The notes below the pieces were generated by a model. That model searched no databases. It was not told the origin of the DNA and saw only the letters and a program-made list of their open reading frames with translations. A program made the position numbers and the translations under genes. Shown one piece after another: positions 26,303 to 34,354 of a DNA stretch of 64,000 bases. Position 1 is the first letter of the stretch; each line of letters opens with the position of its first letter. The stretch comes from Paludibacteraceae bacterium (GTDB lineage Bacteria; Bacteroidota; Bacteroidia; Bacteroidales; Paludibacteraceae), in the NCBI GenBank assembly GCA_024400275.1, contig JAKSMY010000001.1:1-64000 (forward strand), written 5' to 3'.

Positions 26303-26335
26303 AATGGAAAATGGAAAAATGAGAATGGAGAATGG
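26303..26335. repeat. 7-base tandem array (AATGGAA/AATGGAG, ~5 units)
   Basis: AATGGAA, AATGGAA, AAATGAG, AATGGAG, AATGG. The gap 26296-26593 holds this array, a partial copy of the 4368 repeat, the 11-base array at 26435 and AT-rich sequence; I see no gene. Confidence 0.85.
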
Positions 26336-26434
26336 TTTTTTTTCTGAGTTATGACCGGAGGGCACAAGGAAGAACGCCGAAATATACAGAAAATACAGGT
26401 TTAGTCACCCCCTCATCGTTCGTCTATCTCGAGA

Positions 26435-26478
26435 CGAACAATATACGAACGGTGAACGAACGATAGACGGAGAGTGAA
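26435..26478. repeat. 11-base tandem array (CGAAC-headed, 4 units)
   Basis: CGAACAATATA, CGAACGGTGAA, CGAACGATAGA, CGGAGAGTGAA, in exact 11-base register. Confidence 0.85.
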
Positions 26479-26593
26479 TTTTGGGTGTTTTTGGGACTTT
26501 GCTTTTGGAGATAAGATAATTAACAACCTATCTCTATATAAACAACACTAATATAGAAAAGATTATCTAAATCCATATTATTAAAGAATATGC

Positions 26594-27745
26594 TTATTGC
26601 CAGTGATTCAATAGATATATCACATTTTGTACATTATTTCTCTCAATTGTAGGACCAATAGGCAGACTAAGTTCGAAATTATGGATTTGTTCGGTGATAG
26701 GAAGATATAATTGTGGTATATTCCAAGATTTATTAGCATAGCATTCTTGCATGTGCGGAGGAATAGGATAATGAATCACCGTCCCTACTCCATTATCAGC
26801 GAGATAGTCGTGCAACCTATCTCGATTGGATTGACGATTATCAATGCACAATGCACGATTATCTTGAACTAAAATTGGAAACAAATGATACACATTGTTC
26901 TTGTCATCCAATCGTTTGGGCAATGTAATCAATGGATTGTTTATCCCCTCGTAATACATCTTTGCTATCGCTTGGCGGTGCTGATTATCTTGATCCAAGT
27001 ATTTTAGCTTTACATCCAATACCGCAGCCTGTATCTCGTCCAAACGGCTATTGCGTCCGCAGTACTTAAACACATATTTCTTTTGACTACCATAATTAGC
27101 CAACGCACGCACAGCTGCTGCTAAATCGGAATCGTTGGTTGTTACTGCGCCCCCATCACCCAAGGCACCCAAGTTCTTGCCTGGATAGAAACTATGCCCT
27201 GCAGCATCGCCCAACGAACCTGTTCGCTTGCCATTGAAGGTGCAACCATGGGCCTGAGCATTGTCCTCCACCAGTTTCAGGTTGTATTTCTTGCACAAGT
27301 CTAAAATCTTTTGCGTACAAGCACAGCGACCATAGAGGTGCACTATACAGATAGCTTTGGTCCTAGGCGTGATGGCCGCCTCTATACGTTCATCATCTAT
27401 CTCCAACGTATCCAAGCGCGGCTCTACGCATACTGGAATCAAACCATTCTCCGTAATACCGAGATGGGTAGCAATATACGTATTAGCCGGCAGGATGACC
27501 TCATCACCGGGTTGCATGACGCCTAACTCAATGTACGCACGCCAAATCCAGATAAGAGCATCCAAGCCATTGGCACAACCGATACAATGTTTGGTACCAA
27601 TATAGTTGGCATAATCCTGCTCAAAGCGAGCATTCTCCTCGCCTTGCAGGTACCAACCCGAGTTGACCACACGGCTTACTGCCTCGTTAATTTCTGCACC
27701 ATGCAGAGCAGTTACATCTTTCAATGATAAAAAAGGTATATTCAT
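26594..27745 (-). CDS. DegT/DnrJ/EryC1 sugar aminotransferase
   Basis: A 383-residue PLP enzyme of the nucleotide-sugar aminotransferase family. It shows [14 protein letters not shown] near 75, EDNAQAHGC near 155, the PLP lysine in [19 protein letters not shown] near 183 and [14 protein letters not shown] near 225. With the ketoisomerase and acetyltransferase beside it, it is most likely the 3-aminating enzyme of dTDP-Fuc3NAc or dTDP-Qui3NAc synthesis (FdtB/QdtB type); the exact sugar cannot be read from sequence. I prefer the ATG at 27745, one base after the acetyltransferase stop. Two heptamer units lie at 26842-26855, in frame (RALCIDN). Confidence 0.88.
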   Translation of the reverse strand: MNIPFLSLKDVTALHGAEINEAVSRVVNSGWYLQGEENARFEQDYANYIGTKHCIGCANGLDALIWIWRAYIELGVMQPGDEVILPANTYIATHLGITENGLIPVCVEPRLDTLEIDDERIEAAITPRTKAICIVHLYGRCACTQKILDLCKKYNLKLVEDNAQAHGCTFNGKRTGSLGDAAGHSFYPGKNLGALGDGGAVTTNDSDLAAAVRALANYGSQKKYVFKYCGRNSRLDEIQAAVLDVKLKYLDQDNQHRQAIAKMYYEGINNPLITLPKRLDDKNNVYHLFPILVQDNRALCIDNRQSNRDRLHDYLADNGVGTVIHYPIPPHMQECYANKSWNIPQLYLPITEQIHNFELSLPIGPTIERNNVQNVIYLLNHWQ

Positions 27746-27746
27746 A

Positions 27747-28208
27747 TTACTTATCATATTCAGTTAATTTTCTTACAAATCGTGCGGGATTACCATACCA
27801 CAACTCTCCTGCAGGAACATCTTTAGTTATCACACTTCCAATGCCAACCATAGCATTTCCCCCAATCGTTACTCCACCTAAAATAACAGATCCTGCACCT
27901 ATACTAGCACCTTTTTGAATAGTAATCGGCATAAGGTTAAATGATTGCTTCGACCGTGGGTATTTATCATTTGTAAAGGTGACATTAGCACCAACAAAGA
28001 CATTATCTTCCAATGTTATTCCGTCCCATATTTGCACACCACACTTGATGGTACAATTGTTACCGATAGCCACATTGTTCTCGATGAGACAATGGCTGCA
28101 TATGTTGCAGTTTTCGCCTATTTGTGCATTAGGCAAAATGACACAAAACTGCCACACATTGGTGGATTCTGGTATATGCGCTTTACAATCTGATAAGGGA
28201 TGAATCAT
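27747..28208 (-). CDS. Hexapeptide-repeat sugar acetyltransferase
   Basis: A 153-residue left-handed beta-helix acyltransferase. Hexapeptide rungs run from about residue 25 to 135 ([57 protein letters not shown]). By position it should N-acetylate the 3-amino sugar made by the neighbouring aminotransferase (FdtC/QdtC role). Its start overlaps the stop of the ketoisomerase gene by 4 bases (ATGA type). Confidence 0.88.
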   Translation of the reverse strand: MIHPLSDCKAHIPESTNVWQFCVILPNAQIGENCNICSHCLIENNVAIGNNCTIKCGVQIWDGITLEDNVFVGANVTFTNDKYPRSKQSFNLMPITIQKGASIGAGSVILGGVTIGGNAMVGIGSVITKDVPAGELWYGNPARFVRKLTEYDK

Positions 28209-28618
28209 AAACCTTTATATTTTAAAAACTCATCATAATCGCGAATATAGTCCTCCGCAATATATTTTTCGCTTGCTAAAACCATTACCACAGTTCCGCC
28301 AGAGAAATCATCTAAATCTCGCCATAAACCAGCAGGGACTAAAAGTCCTTTCCATGGTTTATCTAGCACAAACATTTTTTTCTCACATCCATCGTTCATT
28401 GTAATATGTACGGATCCACTAGTAGCAACCATCAATTGCTGCAACTTCTTATGCGCATGTGCCCCACGAGCTGCCTCTGGTACCATGTAGAGGTAGTAGA
28501 TACGTTTAATCTTAAAGGGTATATCCGTTCCTTCTTCAATCACCGATAAATATCCTCGCGTATCCATATACTTACGAATATCAATGATTTTGCAATCATT
28601 CACAGTATGCTCTCTCAT
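28205..28618 (-). CDS. dTDP-4-keto-6-deoxyglucose 3,4-ketoisomerase (FdtA/QdtA-like cupin)
   Basis: A 137-residue cupin of the WxcM/FdtA type, which moves the keto group of dTDP-4-keto-6-deoxyglucose from C4 to C3. Evidence: [23 protein letters not shown] start ([19 protein letters not shown]), the catalytic-site [11 protein letters not shown] near 55 and [18 protein letters not shown] near 95. Whether the product has the galacto or gluco form depends on residues I cannot judge. It overlaps the glycosyltransferase stop by 4 bases. Confidence 0.9.
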   Translation of the reverse strand: MREHTVNDCKIIDIRKYMDTRGYLSVIEEGTDIPFKIKRIYYLYMVPEAARGAHAHKKLQQLMVATSGSVHITMNDGCEKKMFVLDKPWKGLLVPAGLWRDLDDFSGGTVVMVLASEKYIAEDYIRDYDEFLKYKGL

Positions 28619-29640
28619 TTTAATATTCTTTTTTTTAGTTTATAAATACTTTCACATATCACAGATACCCAATAACCGATATAGGATACCAATAGTTTCG
28701 ATTTCCAATTGAGCCAATATTTCTTCTGTAATACCAACAATTTATATTTTTTATAATATCTATAGAATTGTTGCTTTTGTTCTCTTGAAGTGCGCACTAA
28801 ATCAAATGCAAAACAATTATATCTCCATTTTACTTGTTTATACATCTGTGTTGCTAAATCTGGAGCCAAAGTTAGCAACTCGTTGTAAAACCGCTCAACT
28901 TCATCTCCAACTTGGAATGAAAATTCAAATATGTAATCACCCCTTTTAAGGTGATTGTTACTATATGATATCGATCCCTCATTTATACGATAATTATACA
29001 AAATATCACTAATTGAAGCAACAGAATGTGAGTAAACAATCGCTTTCATCATAATAACGGTATCTTCCCAGCTTAAACCTTCAACACATCGTATTTTGTT
29101 ATCAAGCCAATGTTGGGTACGAAAGATGGCACGCCATTCATAACCCAATATATAATTGCAATAATCTCGATCTCTATAAGTATATTGATTTTTAATCCAT
29201 TCTACTCCCCTCATCTTAGAAGTAGATTCAACTTCATAATATTCCGCAACATTTTTCCCCATTTGATCAACTCGTCGATAATTAAAAATCAACACATCCA
29301 AAAAATCTGCCTCTAATTTATTCCATAATTTATTCAAACAATAGGGCTCAATATAATCATCTTGTCCAAGAATCCAAAAATATTTACCATGAGCTAATTG
29401 TGTCAATTTGTTTATATTAGTAGCAATACGACAATTACGCTCATTTTTATATAGACGAATGTTCGGATATTTTTTTTGATATTCCATCACTATCTTAGAC
29501 GAATGATCTGGAGAACAATCATCCAAACATACTATTTCATATTCGTCAATTTTAATATCTTGCGAAACTAGACTATTCAACAGACTAATAAGAAATTGCT
29601 CTCCATTGTAGAGCGCTACCAAAAAAGAAAACTTAATCAT
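28615..29640 (-). CDS. Family 2 glycosyltransferase
   Basis: A 341-residue GT-A glycosyltransferase. It shows the nucleotide-sugar-binding start FSFLVALYNGEQFLISLLNS, VCLDDCSPDHSS near 37, the metal motif region WILGQDDYIEP near 92 and WEDTVIMMKA near 185, then a basic C-terminus. It probably transfers a sugar in O-antigen or capsule assembly. It is the first gene of the four-gene minus-strand cluster; no rmlA/rmlB or flippase genes lie in the window, so the pathway depends on genes elsewhere. AT content is higher than in the neighbours, as is common for polysaccharide loci. Confidence 0.87.
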   Translation of the reverse strand: MIKFSFLVALYNGEQFLISLLNSLVSQDIKIDEYEIVCLDDCSPDHSSKIVMEYQKKYPNIRLYKNERNCRIATNINKLTQLAHGKYFWILGQDDYIEPYCLNKLWNKLEADFLDVLIFNYRRVDQMGKNVAEYYEVESTSKMRGVEWIKNQYTYRDRDYCNYILGYEWRAIFRTQHWLDNKIRCVEGLSWEDTVIMMKAIVYSHSVASISDILYNYRINEGSISYSNNHLKRGDYIFEFSFQVGDEVERFYNELLTLAPDLATQMYKQVKWRYNCFAFDLVRTSREQKQQFYRYYKKYKLLVLQKKYWLNWKSKLLVSYIGYWVSVICESIYKLKKRILK

Positions 29641-29700
29641 AATTATTTATATTGTATTTATCAACTCTATATAATATCTGCATACTAACCAATATATATG

Positions 29701-29925
29701 CTAATACAAAAAACGTGAATTCCCTCTTTGCTTATTCGCCAATTGAGGTCCTAGGAAAACCCATACAATCGAATAAACAATAGAAATCCACGCTGTGTAT
29801 ATTGTTTTGTGAATATACACCCGAGGACATCTACCACTTACTTGTTTTCGAACTGTATTTTGAAATTTCCTAGGTTTCAATTGGTCGATAACAAGCGTTA
29901 GTAAACGCCTTTTCGCGTTCTTCAC
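29701..29925 (-). CDS. Doubtful short open frame in the polysaccharide-locus leader
   Basis: A 74-residue frame starting at GTG, downstream of a good minus-strand promoter (30032-30063) and upstream of the glycosyltransferase. One hydrophobic stretch (YTAWISIVYSIVWVFLG) is visible, otherwise no recognisable family. It runs across an inverted repeat (29739-29758 with 29866-29884), which makes it more likely to be leader RNA than a gene. Confidence 0.25.
   Translation of the reverse strand: MKNAKRRLLTLVIDQLKPRKFQNTVRKQVSGRCPRVYIHKTIYTAWISIVYSIVWVFLGPQLANKQRGNSRFLY
29739..29884. repeat. Imperfect ~19-bp inverted repeat ~110 bp apart
   Basis: CCAATTGAGGTCCTAGGAAA at 29739-29758 and its near inverse TTTCCTAGGTTTCAATTGG at 29866-29884. 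Between them is a perfect 9-bp stem (GTGTATATT...AATATACAC). It lies just upstream of the polysaccharide genes. Confidence 0.75.
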
Positions 29926-30031
29926 CTCACGGCTTCACGCGATTAATATGTCCCGAAATCACGCTCTGATGAGTTAAGTTAGAAGGGACACTACCCCTCC
30001 CCTCACCCAGCGCGGATTTCGTTTTCGGTTG

Positions 30032-30063
30032 CAAAATTACAAAGAATTTTTGGAATACGCAAA
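30032..30063 (-). promoter_or_regulatory. Leftward promoter toward the polysaccharide genes
   Basis: Minus strand TTTG, 20 bases, TAATTTTG. The transcript would have a ~380-base leader before the glycosyltransferase start at 29640. Confidence 0.75.
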
Positions 30064-30090
30064 TAAAAAACAAAAAAATATGCGCAAATG

Positions 30091-30122
30091 CTTGCACATA
30101 TCAAAAAAAAGTAGTACCTTTG
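30091..30122 (+). promoter_or_regulatory. Rightward promoter of the candidate ncRNA
   Basis: CTTG at 30091, 20 bases, TACCTTTG at 30115-30122. It closely resembles the two tRNA promoters and is divergent from the leftward promoter at 30032-30063. Confidence 0.8.
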
Positions 30123-30128
30123 CATCGA

Positions 30129-30260
30129 GGTTTAAGTCATGACGCGGATGAGGTATTTCGCTTTGCGCAAAGTCCCCGCCTCGAGCCTCACCTATTGGTA
30201 AACATTCGGCATGCTATCTTGGGGCAAAAATAAAGGTTGGTTTTGTGCCAACCTTTTTCT
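30129..30260 (+). ncRNA. Candidate structured small RNA (~130 nt)
   Basis: A stable-RNA-type promoter is followed by ~130 bases without a credible gene and then by a hairpin with a T-run. Internal complementarity includes GATGAGGT with GCCTCACC and a palindrome CTTTGCGCAAAG. I do not recognise the class. A 6S-like regulatory RNA is one possibility, but this is a guess. Its size, promoter and terminator support a real transcript. Confidence 0.55.
30233..30258 (+). terminator. Intrinsic terminator of the candidate ncRNA
   Basis: AAGGTTGG, loop TTTTGTG, CCAACCTT followed by TTT: a perfect 8-bp stem with a T-run. Confidence 0.85.
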
Positions 30261-30367
30261 CATTTTATATCTCTTTGCAGGGTCATGCCCTACGGGAGGG
30301 GTTAATTTTCTTTTTCCTTAATATATTTATAGTTGTTTAATATGGTTAATATTTAGCCACTTCGTGG

Positions 30368-30643
30368 TCATTTGAATAAATCAGAATGTGTGCCTGTACG
30401 AGCTAAAGAAACTAACTTTATAGTGTTCTTAACGTCATAAATCAGTAACCAATCCGGCTCAATATGACATTCCCAATAATGAGCAAACCTCCCACTCAAA
30501 CGATGTGGGCGGTAGCTTTGAGGCAGTTCTCCGTTTGCTTGGAGCAAATCCAAAACTACTTGTAAAGATGCTTGATTACAACCTCGCGAAATACAACGCC
30601 TTAAATCCTTCTTAAACTGACCGGAGTATTCAAGTTCGTACAT
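30368..30643 (-). CDS. YafQ-family mRNA-cleaving toxin
   Basis: A 91-residue RelE/ParE-superfamily toxin of the YafQ type, expected to cleave mRNA on the ribosome. It shows YSGQFKKDLRRCISRG at the start, ELPQSYRPHRLSG near 40, ECHIEPDWLLIYDV near 57 and the C-terminal LVSLARTGTHSDLF containing the conserved His. The start lies 1 base after the antitoxin stop, the usual antitoxin-first order. Confidence 0.9.
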   Translation of the reverse strand: MYELEYSGQFKKDLRRCISRGCNQASLQVVLDLLQANGELPQSYRPHRLSGRFAHYWECHIEPDWLLIYDVKNTIKLVSLARTGTHSDLFK

Positions 30644-30644
30644 A

Positions 30645-30836
30645 CTAACCTAAAATTTGCTTGAATAAATCAGTGGAGTCCTTTGCACGTGTACCACGTC
30701 CTGCCTCTAATTCTTGTATAGCAGCAATGGTGGCGCTATTAGGTTCTTCTATAAACGCCTGTGATGCACGTATAGCAGCCAACATACTTAAAGCCACTGC
30801 ACTACGCGGATTATAAGATAAAGTAATCGTCTCCAT
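30645..30836 (-). CDS. Antitoxin partner of the YafQ-type toxin
   Basis: A 63-residue protein (METITLSYNPRSAVALSML...DSTDLFKQILG). It is small, next to the toxin and read first. I place the start at 30836: a longer reading to 30893 would pass through the promoter. The N-terminal beta strand TITLSYNPRSAVAL fits a short DNA-binding or dimerisation strand, but no ribbon-helix-helix is obvious. It should neutralise the toxin and repress the promoter. Confidence 0.8.
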   Translation of the reverse strand: METITLSYNPRSAVALSMLAAIRASQAFIEEPNSATIAAIQELEAGRGTRAKDSTDLFKQILG

Positions 30837-30862
30837 AATTTTACATTTTTCCAAAATCGCCG

Positions 30863-30894
30863 CAAAGTTACAAAGAAAAAATGGAATATGCAAA
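30863..30894 (-). promoter_or_regulatory. Promoter of the toxin-antitoxin operon
   Basis: Minus strand TTTG, 20 bases, TAACTTTG. It decides the antitoxin start at 30836. Confidence 0.8.
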
Positions 30895-30953
30895 AAAAGT
30901 TTACTTTTAATTGCTATAAATGTTATCTTTTTCAGAAAAAAAGCGTATTTAGA

Positions 30954-31086
30954 GAGAGTGGACAGTTGAGAGTTGAGAGTGGACAGTTGATAGGTGATAG
31001 ATAGTAGGTGATAGGTAGTAGGTGGGAGGTAGTAGGTGGTAGGTAGTAGGTAGTAGGTAGTAGGTAGTAGGTGGTAGGTGGTAGAA
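30954..31086. repeat. 133-bp mosaic 7-base array (19 units)
   Basis: Nineteen consecutive 7-base units without a register change: GAGAGTG, GACAGTT, GAGAGTT, then GATAGGT-type units, then AGTAGGT and GGTAGGT. The unit sequence shifts along the array, joining families that elsewhere occur separately. Confidence 0.92.
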
Positions 31087-31131
31087 ATTGTGGCATAGTT
31101 TTTGCAAACGGCTTATCAAAGACCTAAACAA

Positions 31132-31197
31132 ATGAAAAAAGGTACTTATTCTCGGCTAAGAGAGGTACTTGCTTTCCTAAACAAACCTAAAACCTAA
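31132..31197 (+). CDS. Possible 21-residue leader peptide
   Basis: A short frame (MKKGTYSRLREVLAFLNKPKT) ends 4 bases before the ATG of the secreted protein gene, with the same AAATGAAAAAA context. It may be a leader peptide or chance; no regulatory hairpin was found. Confidence 0.25.
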   Translation: MKKGTYSRLREVLAFLNKPKT

Positions 31198-31201
31198 ATG
31201 T

Positions 31202-33094
31202 ATGAAAAAAGTATTTGTTTGTACGGCATTAGCGTCGCTTGCTTGGATGCTACATGCCAGCCCCACCCGATTCAGGGTGGACGTTCAAAACCTTTCGGAC
31301 ACGAAAGTGGATTTACGCATTACAGACGAACAAGGTTCAACTGTAAGTGCCGGTCATTATCAATGGTACCGAGACGGTAGGCCGATTGACAACGCCATTT
31401 CACCCACATATTCAACCACACAAGAAGGCGAATATGCGTGCTTGGTAGATGGCCAATTAACCTATCGGCACGTGATTGTGGACTGCGATTATCAATTGCT
31501 ATTTGACGACCACGGTGCCGACCAAAACTGGTTTAATGTTGCCAATTGGTACCCCAATTACGACCATCTGCCCAACGCACTTTCCAAAGCAGCCATTCAG
31601 GACAACAAGTATGCCAACGTAGCACAGGCAGAAAGCAACGGAGTAGCAGTAGCTCAACACCTGACGATGTTGAACGGTGCCCAATTGGTCGTACAGCCAA
31701 GCGGTCGTTTGGCAGTGGATAGCATATCCTACCACACCGGCAGTAACCTGACTATCCGGACAGATATGAGTCACGCCGGTGCTGTCAGCGTAGCCGAAGG
31801 CAGTCCCTTAACCGCCTCCACAAGCGTGTACGGCAAAGCCACCAGTGACGGCAAATACGGCACCGATGTGATTTGGCAATTTACTGCTATTCCACTAAAC
31901 AGCGGGCTACGCGCCGAACACGATTTTTACGGCGGTTGGATGACCAAGTGGACTGAAAACCAAATAGATGCCAGCGGTCAATTAGGCGGGTGCTGGAGTT
32001 GGATAGGCAACACGGACTATCTGCAACTATTTCACGGCTACGCACTGACCCAAAACCGCGAGACATCGTACACGTTCCACGGTTCGTTACCCACCAAGGA
32101 TTACGCCATCACCGGTCTCACATACACGATGGGGCAAGGAGACGGATACCACTTGTTAGGCAACTCGTACAGCGCGCCCATTGATGTCGCTGCCATGAAC
32201 GCCACAGACTTTCATAACACAGAAATGACGTTCTATTTGCTGCATTACGGTTCACAAGACCAGCAACAAAAATTAGCAGAAGAGGGTTCGCTGAACATCA
32301 CCGGCTCCCCCAACGAGTTAAGCAACGGGCAATATTATGCCCTACCCCTGTATTTGGCGAAAGAGGGATTGCTGGCGAATACGCTTATTCCAAGTATGCA
32401 GGGGTTCTTCGTGCAGACAATAGCCCCCGATGCCAGTATAAGTTTTGACTACGAGCGCGTGGTACATCAACCCAACAAGAATGCCACCACATCTGCCCCC
32501 TCGGCATATAGTCCGACGAGGGAGAAGACAGGAGCCATCTATGCATCACTGACTGCCATCTGCTCAACTACACACTTTGCCGATGCCGCCAAACTATTCC
32601 TCAACAAGGACTGTTCGGACGACTTTGACAATGGCTGGGACGGCAAAAAGATGCAAGGCAGTACTGCCTCGCCCCAAATATATTGGACCAGCGATGCCGG
32701 ACAATGGCAATATCAGGTGACCAATCAAGCCGACAGCGTACGATTTGAAGTAATTGCCGGCACAGAACCGGAAATAACCCTTCGCATAGACCGAAGCAAG
32801 ATGGGTAACTATTATCCTCAAATGTGGCTAAAAGACTTGCAAACAGGGACTTCGATAGACCTCAACCTATCCAATCAATATACTTATTCGGACGTTTCGG
32901 GCTCCACACGCCAATTCTTGCTGACCAGTCGTAAAAATACCCCATCTGCAATCACTGCCCCAACAACCAAGCAGTCCACAAAGAGTATTTACGATATTTT
33001 GGGACGCCAAGTGACAGAAAGCCCATCTTCTAAACAGTCCGGAATGTATATCATTGTGGACGATAACGGGACACGAAAGGAGGTGATATTATGA
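31202..33094 (+). CDS. Secreted protein with C-terminal sorting-like domain
   Basis: A 630-residue exported protein with signal peptide (ending WMLHAS). Residues ~50-95 resemble an Ig-like segment (YQWYRDGRPIDNAISPTY...GEYACLVDG). A long beta-rich region follows. The last ~40 residues (SIYDILGRQV...GMYIIVDDNGTRKEVIL) have the pattern of Bacteroidota C-terminal domains used for secretion or anchoring (Por/T9SS type or its degenerate gut form). The next gene starts inside its stop (ATGA overlap). Function is unknown; surface adhesion is a guess. Confidence 0.82.
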   Translation: MKKVFVCTALASLAWMLHASPTRFRVDVQNLSDTKVDLRITDEQGSTVSAGHYQWYRDGRPIDNAISPTYSTTQEGEYACLVDGQLTYRHVIVDCDYQLLFDDHGADQNWFNVANWYPNYDHLPNALSKAAIQDNKYANVAQAESNGVAVAQHLTMLNGAQLVVQPSGRLAVDSISYHTGSNLTIRTDMSHAGAVSVAEGSPLTASTSVYGKATSDGKYGTDVIWQFTAIPLNSGLRAEHDFYGGWMTKWTENQIDASGQLGGCWSWIGNTDYLQLFHGYALTQNRETSYTFHGSLPTKDYAITGLTYTMGQGDGYHLLGNSYSAPIDVAAMNATDFHNTEMTFYLLHYGSQDQQQKLAEEGSLNITGSPNELSNGQYYALPLYLAKEGLLANTLIPSMQGFFVQTIAPDASISFDYERVVHQPNKNATTSAPSAYSPTREKTGAIYASLTAICSTTHFADAAKLFLNKDCSDDFDNGWDGKKMQGSTASPQIYWTSDAGQWQYQVTNQADSVRFEVIAGTEPEITLRIDRSKMGNYYPQMWLKDLQTGTSIDLNLSNQYTYSDVSGSTRQFLLTSRKNTPSAITAPTTKQSTKSIYDILGRQVTESPSSKQSGMYIIVDDNGTRKEVIL

Positions 33095-33381
33095 CAACTA
33101 CTGATTTCTATTCCACCTCTTCAATGCTGGATTATACAGAGCAAACAGAGTATAGCGGCAGTTTACCGCCATCTAATTTCACCGTTCCATTCCAAGCCGA
33201 TGAAATCAACGACGGACAAACAACCTATGCACTCAGTTCGCCAAGTCCTACAACGCCTTTTGTCCCCGGATACAAAGACGAAGAACATCAATTACCGATA
33301 GGCGACATCGTATTCCCATTACTGGCATTAGCCCTCGCGTATGTCCTAATTCGGTCAGTCAAACAAGTATTAAACCATTAA
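33091..33381 (+). CDS. Small single-span membrane protein
   Basis: A 96-residue protein with a Ser/Thr/Pro-rich N-terminal two-thirds and one hydrophobic segment near 69-87 (IGDIVFPLLALALAYVLI), then RSVKQVLNH. No family is recognised. The start overlaps the stop of the large secreted protein by 4 bases, so the two are coupled. Confidence 0.65.
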   Translation: MTTTDFYSTSSMLDYTEQTEYSGSLPPSNFTVPFQADEINDGQTTYALSSPSPTTPFVPGYKDEEHQLPIGDIVFPLLALALAYVLIRSVKQVLNH

Positions 33382-33394
33382 AAACTAACGAATT

Positions 33395-34069
33395 ATGAAA
33401 AAGATTATATTTCTTTCCATGCTGGTCATAGCAACCAATAGTTTTGCTCAAACAGACCAATGTATTCATTTTAGTACCCACTCCGTTGATACGGATTACC
33501 CGTATGTGGACCTTGATTTACCCAGCGGTACCCTTTGGGCAAGTATGAATGTGGGAGCAGGATGTGAAACAGATATCGGATACTACTTCTCGTGGGCCGA
33601 TATAACAGGACATGACAACACCTATTATTTCTCTCCTGCCTACTACAACAGTACCGCCGCATCCGGCTACAACCAATATATTACCCCGGGTAATGCCTAC
33701 GATGCTGCCACCCAAAATTGGGGAGCCAACTGGTGCCTGCCAAGCAAGGCACAAATGGAGGAATTGCGCGATAATTGCAATCGCCAATGGACCACCATAT
33801 ATGGTGTTAACGGAATGAAATTCAGCAGCAAGCAAGACCCGAACAAGTACATCTTTTTCCCGGAAAGCGGATATGCCGTACTCGGTGCAGCACAATATAC
33901 GACACACGCTTACTGCTGGTTTACCGATTGGGTATCAGCCGACCATGCTTATTATGCCGACTTGCACTACAACAGTTCAATCAATACGTCGGTGGTCGGT
34001 ATTTATCAGGAATACTTAGCCCGCTGGGCAGGGCTGCCTATTCGTCCCGTTCGGCAGATTGCACAATGA
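33395..34069 (+). CDS. Secreted FISUMP-like (C-type-lectin-fold) protein
   Basis: A 224-residue exported protein (signal ending SFAQT). The pattern DLPSGTLWASMNVGAG, GYYFSWADI, WGANWCLPSKAQMEELRDNC, a central ESGY and a C-terminal GLPIRPVRQ match proteins with a 'major paralogous domain', related to the formylglycine-enzyme/C-type-lectin fold. It resembles in layout the targets of Bacteroidota retroelements, but it shows no match to the template repeat in this window. A terminator follows. Confidence 0.75.
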   Translation: MKKIIFLSMLVIATNSFAQTDQCIHFSTHSVDTDYPYVDLDLPSGTLWASMNVGAGCETDIGYYFSWADITGHDNTYYFSPAYYNSTAASGYNQYITPGNAYDAATQNWGANWCLPSKAQMEELRDNCNRQWTTIYGVNGMKFSSKQDPNKYIFFPESGYAVLGAAQYTTHAYCWFTDWVSADHAYYADLHYNSSINTSVVGIYQEYLARWAGLPIRPVRQIAQ

Positions 34070-34085
34070 GGCAAGGGAAAAGAAA

Positions 34086-34119
34086 GGAGTCGCGTAAATA
34101 CACGCGATTCCCTTTTTTT
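34086..34119 (+). terminator. Intrinsic terminator
   Basis: GGAGTCGCGT and ACGCGATTCC form a 10-bp stem (one G-T pair) followed by seven T, ending the 31202-34069 gene group. Confidence 0.85.
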
Positions 34120-34120
34120 A

Positions 34121-34152
34121 TTTGCATATATGAAAAAAAAAGTGTATCTTTG
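34121..34152 (+). promoter_or_regulatory. Promoter of the YqaE-like operon
   Basis: TTTG at 34121, 20 bases, TATCTTTG at 34145-34152, directly behind the terminator. Confidence 0.8.
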
Positions 34153-34193
34153 CAGCGAGAACGCTGCATATAAATCTAAAAAATATATCTAAA

Positions 34194-34352
34194 ATGAGTT
34201 GTTTACAAGTTCTTTTGGCTATTATCTTTCCGCCGTTGGCTGTGATTGACCGTGGCTGTGGCAGTATGCTGATTGTACTACTGCTGACCTGCATTGGCTG
34301 GGTTCCCGGCGTAATCGCAGCACTTGTTATTCTAAATAAAAACGAGAATTAA
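34194..34352 (+). CDS. YqaE/Pmp3 family membrane peptide
   Basis: A 52-residue protein (MSCLQVLLAIIFPPLAVIDR...) of the YqaE/Pmp3 (UPF0057) family: two hydrophobic segments, LLAIIFPPLAVI and the second LLTCIGWVPGVIAALVI, with the characteristic FPP and GWxPG turns. Relatives in yeast and bacteria are small inner-membrane peptides linked to salt and membrane stress. It lies 2 bases before the next gene and behind its own promoter. Confidence 0.88.
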   Translation: MSCLQVLLAIIFPPLAVIDRGCGSMLIVLLLTCIGWVPGVIAALVILNKNEN

Positions 34353-34354
34353 CC

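Noticed and set aside
29926..30030. Insertion-sequence remnant
   Set aside because: No transposase motif, terminal repeats or target duplication could be identified; only the inverted repeat at 29739-29884 is supported.
30954..31086. CRISPR array
   Set aside because: The 7-base units have no unique spacers and no cas genes are nearby; it is a simple tandem array.
33395..34069. Second DGR target outside the prophage
   Set aside because: The protein has a related lectin-like layout, but I find no match to the template repeat near its end.
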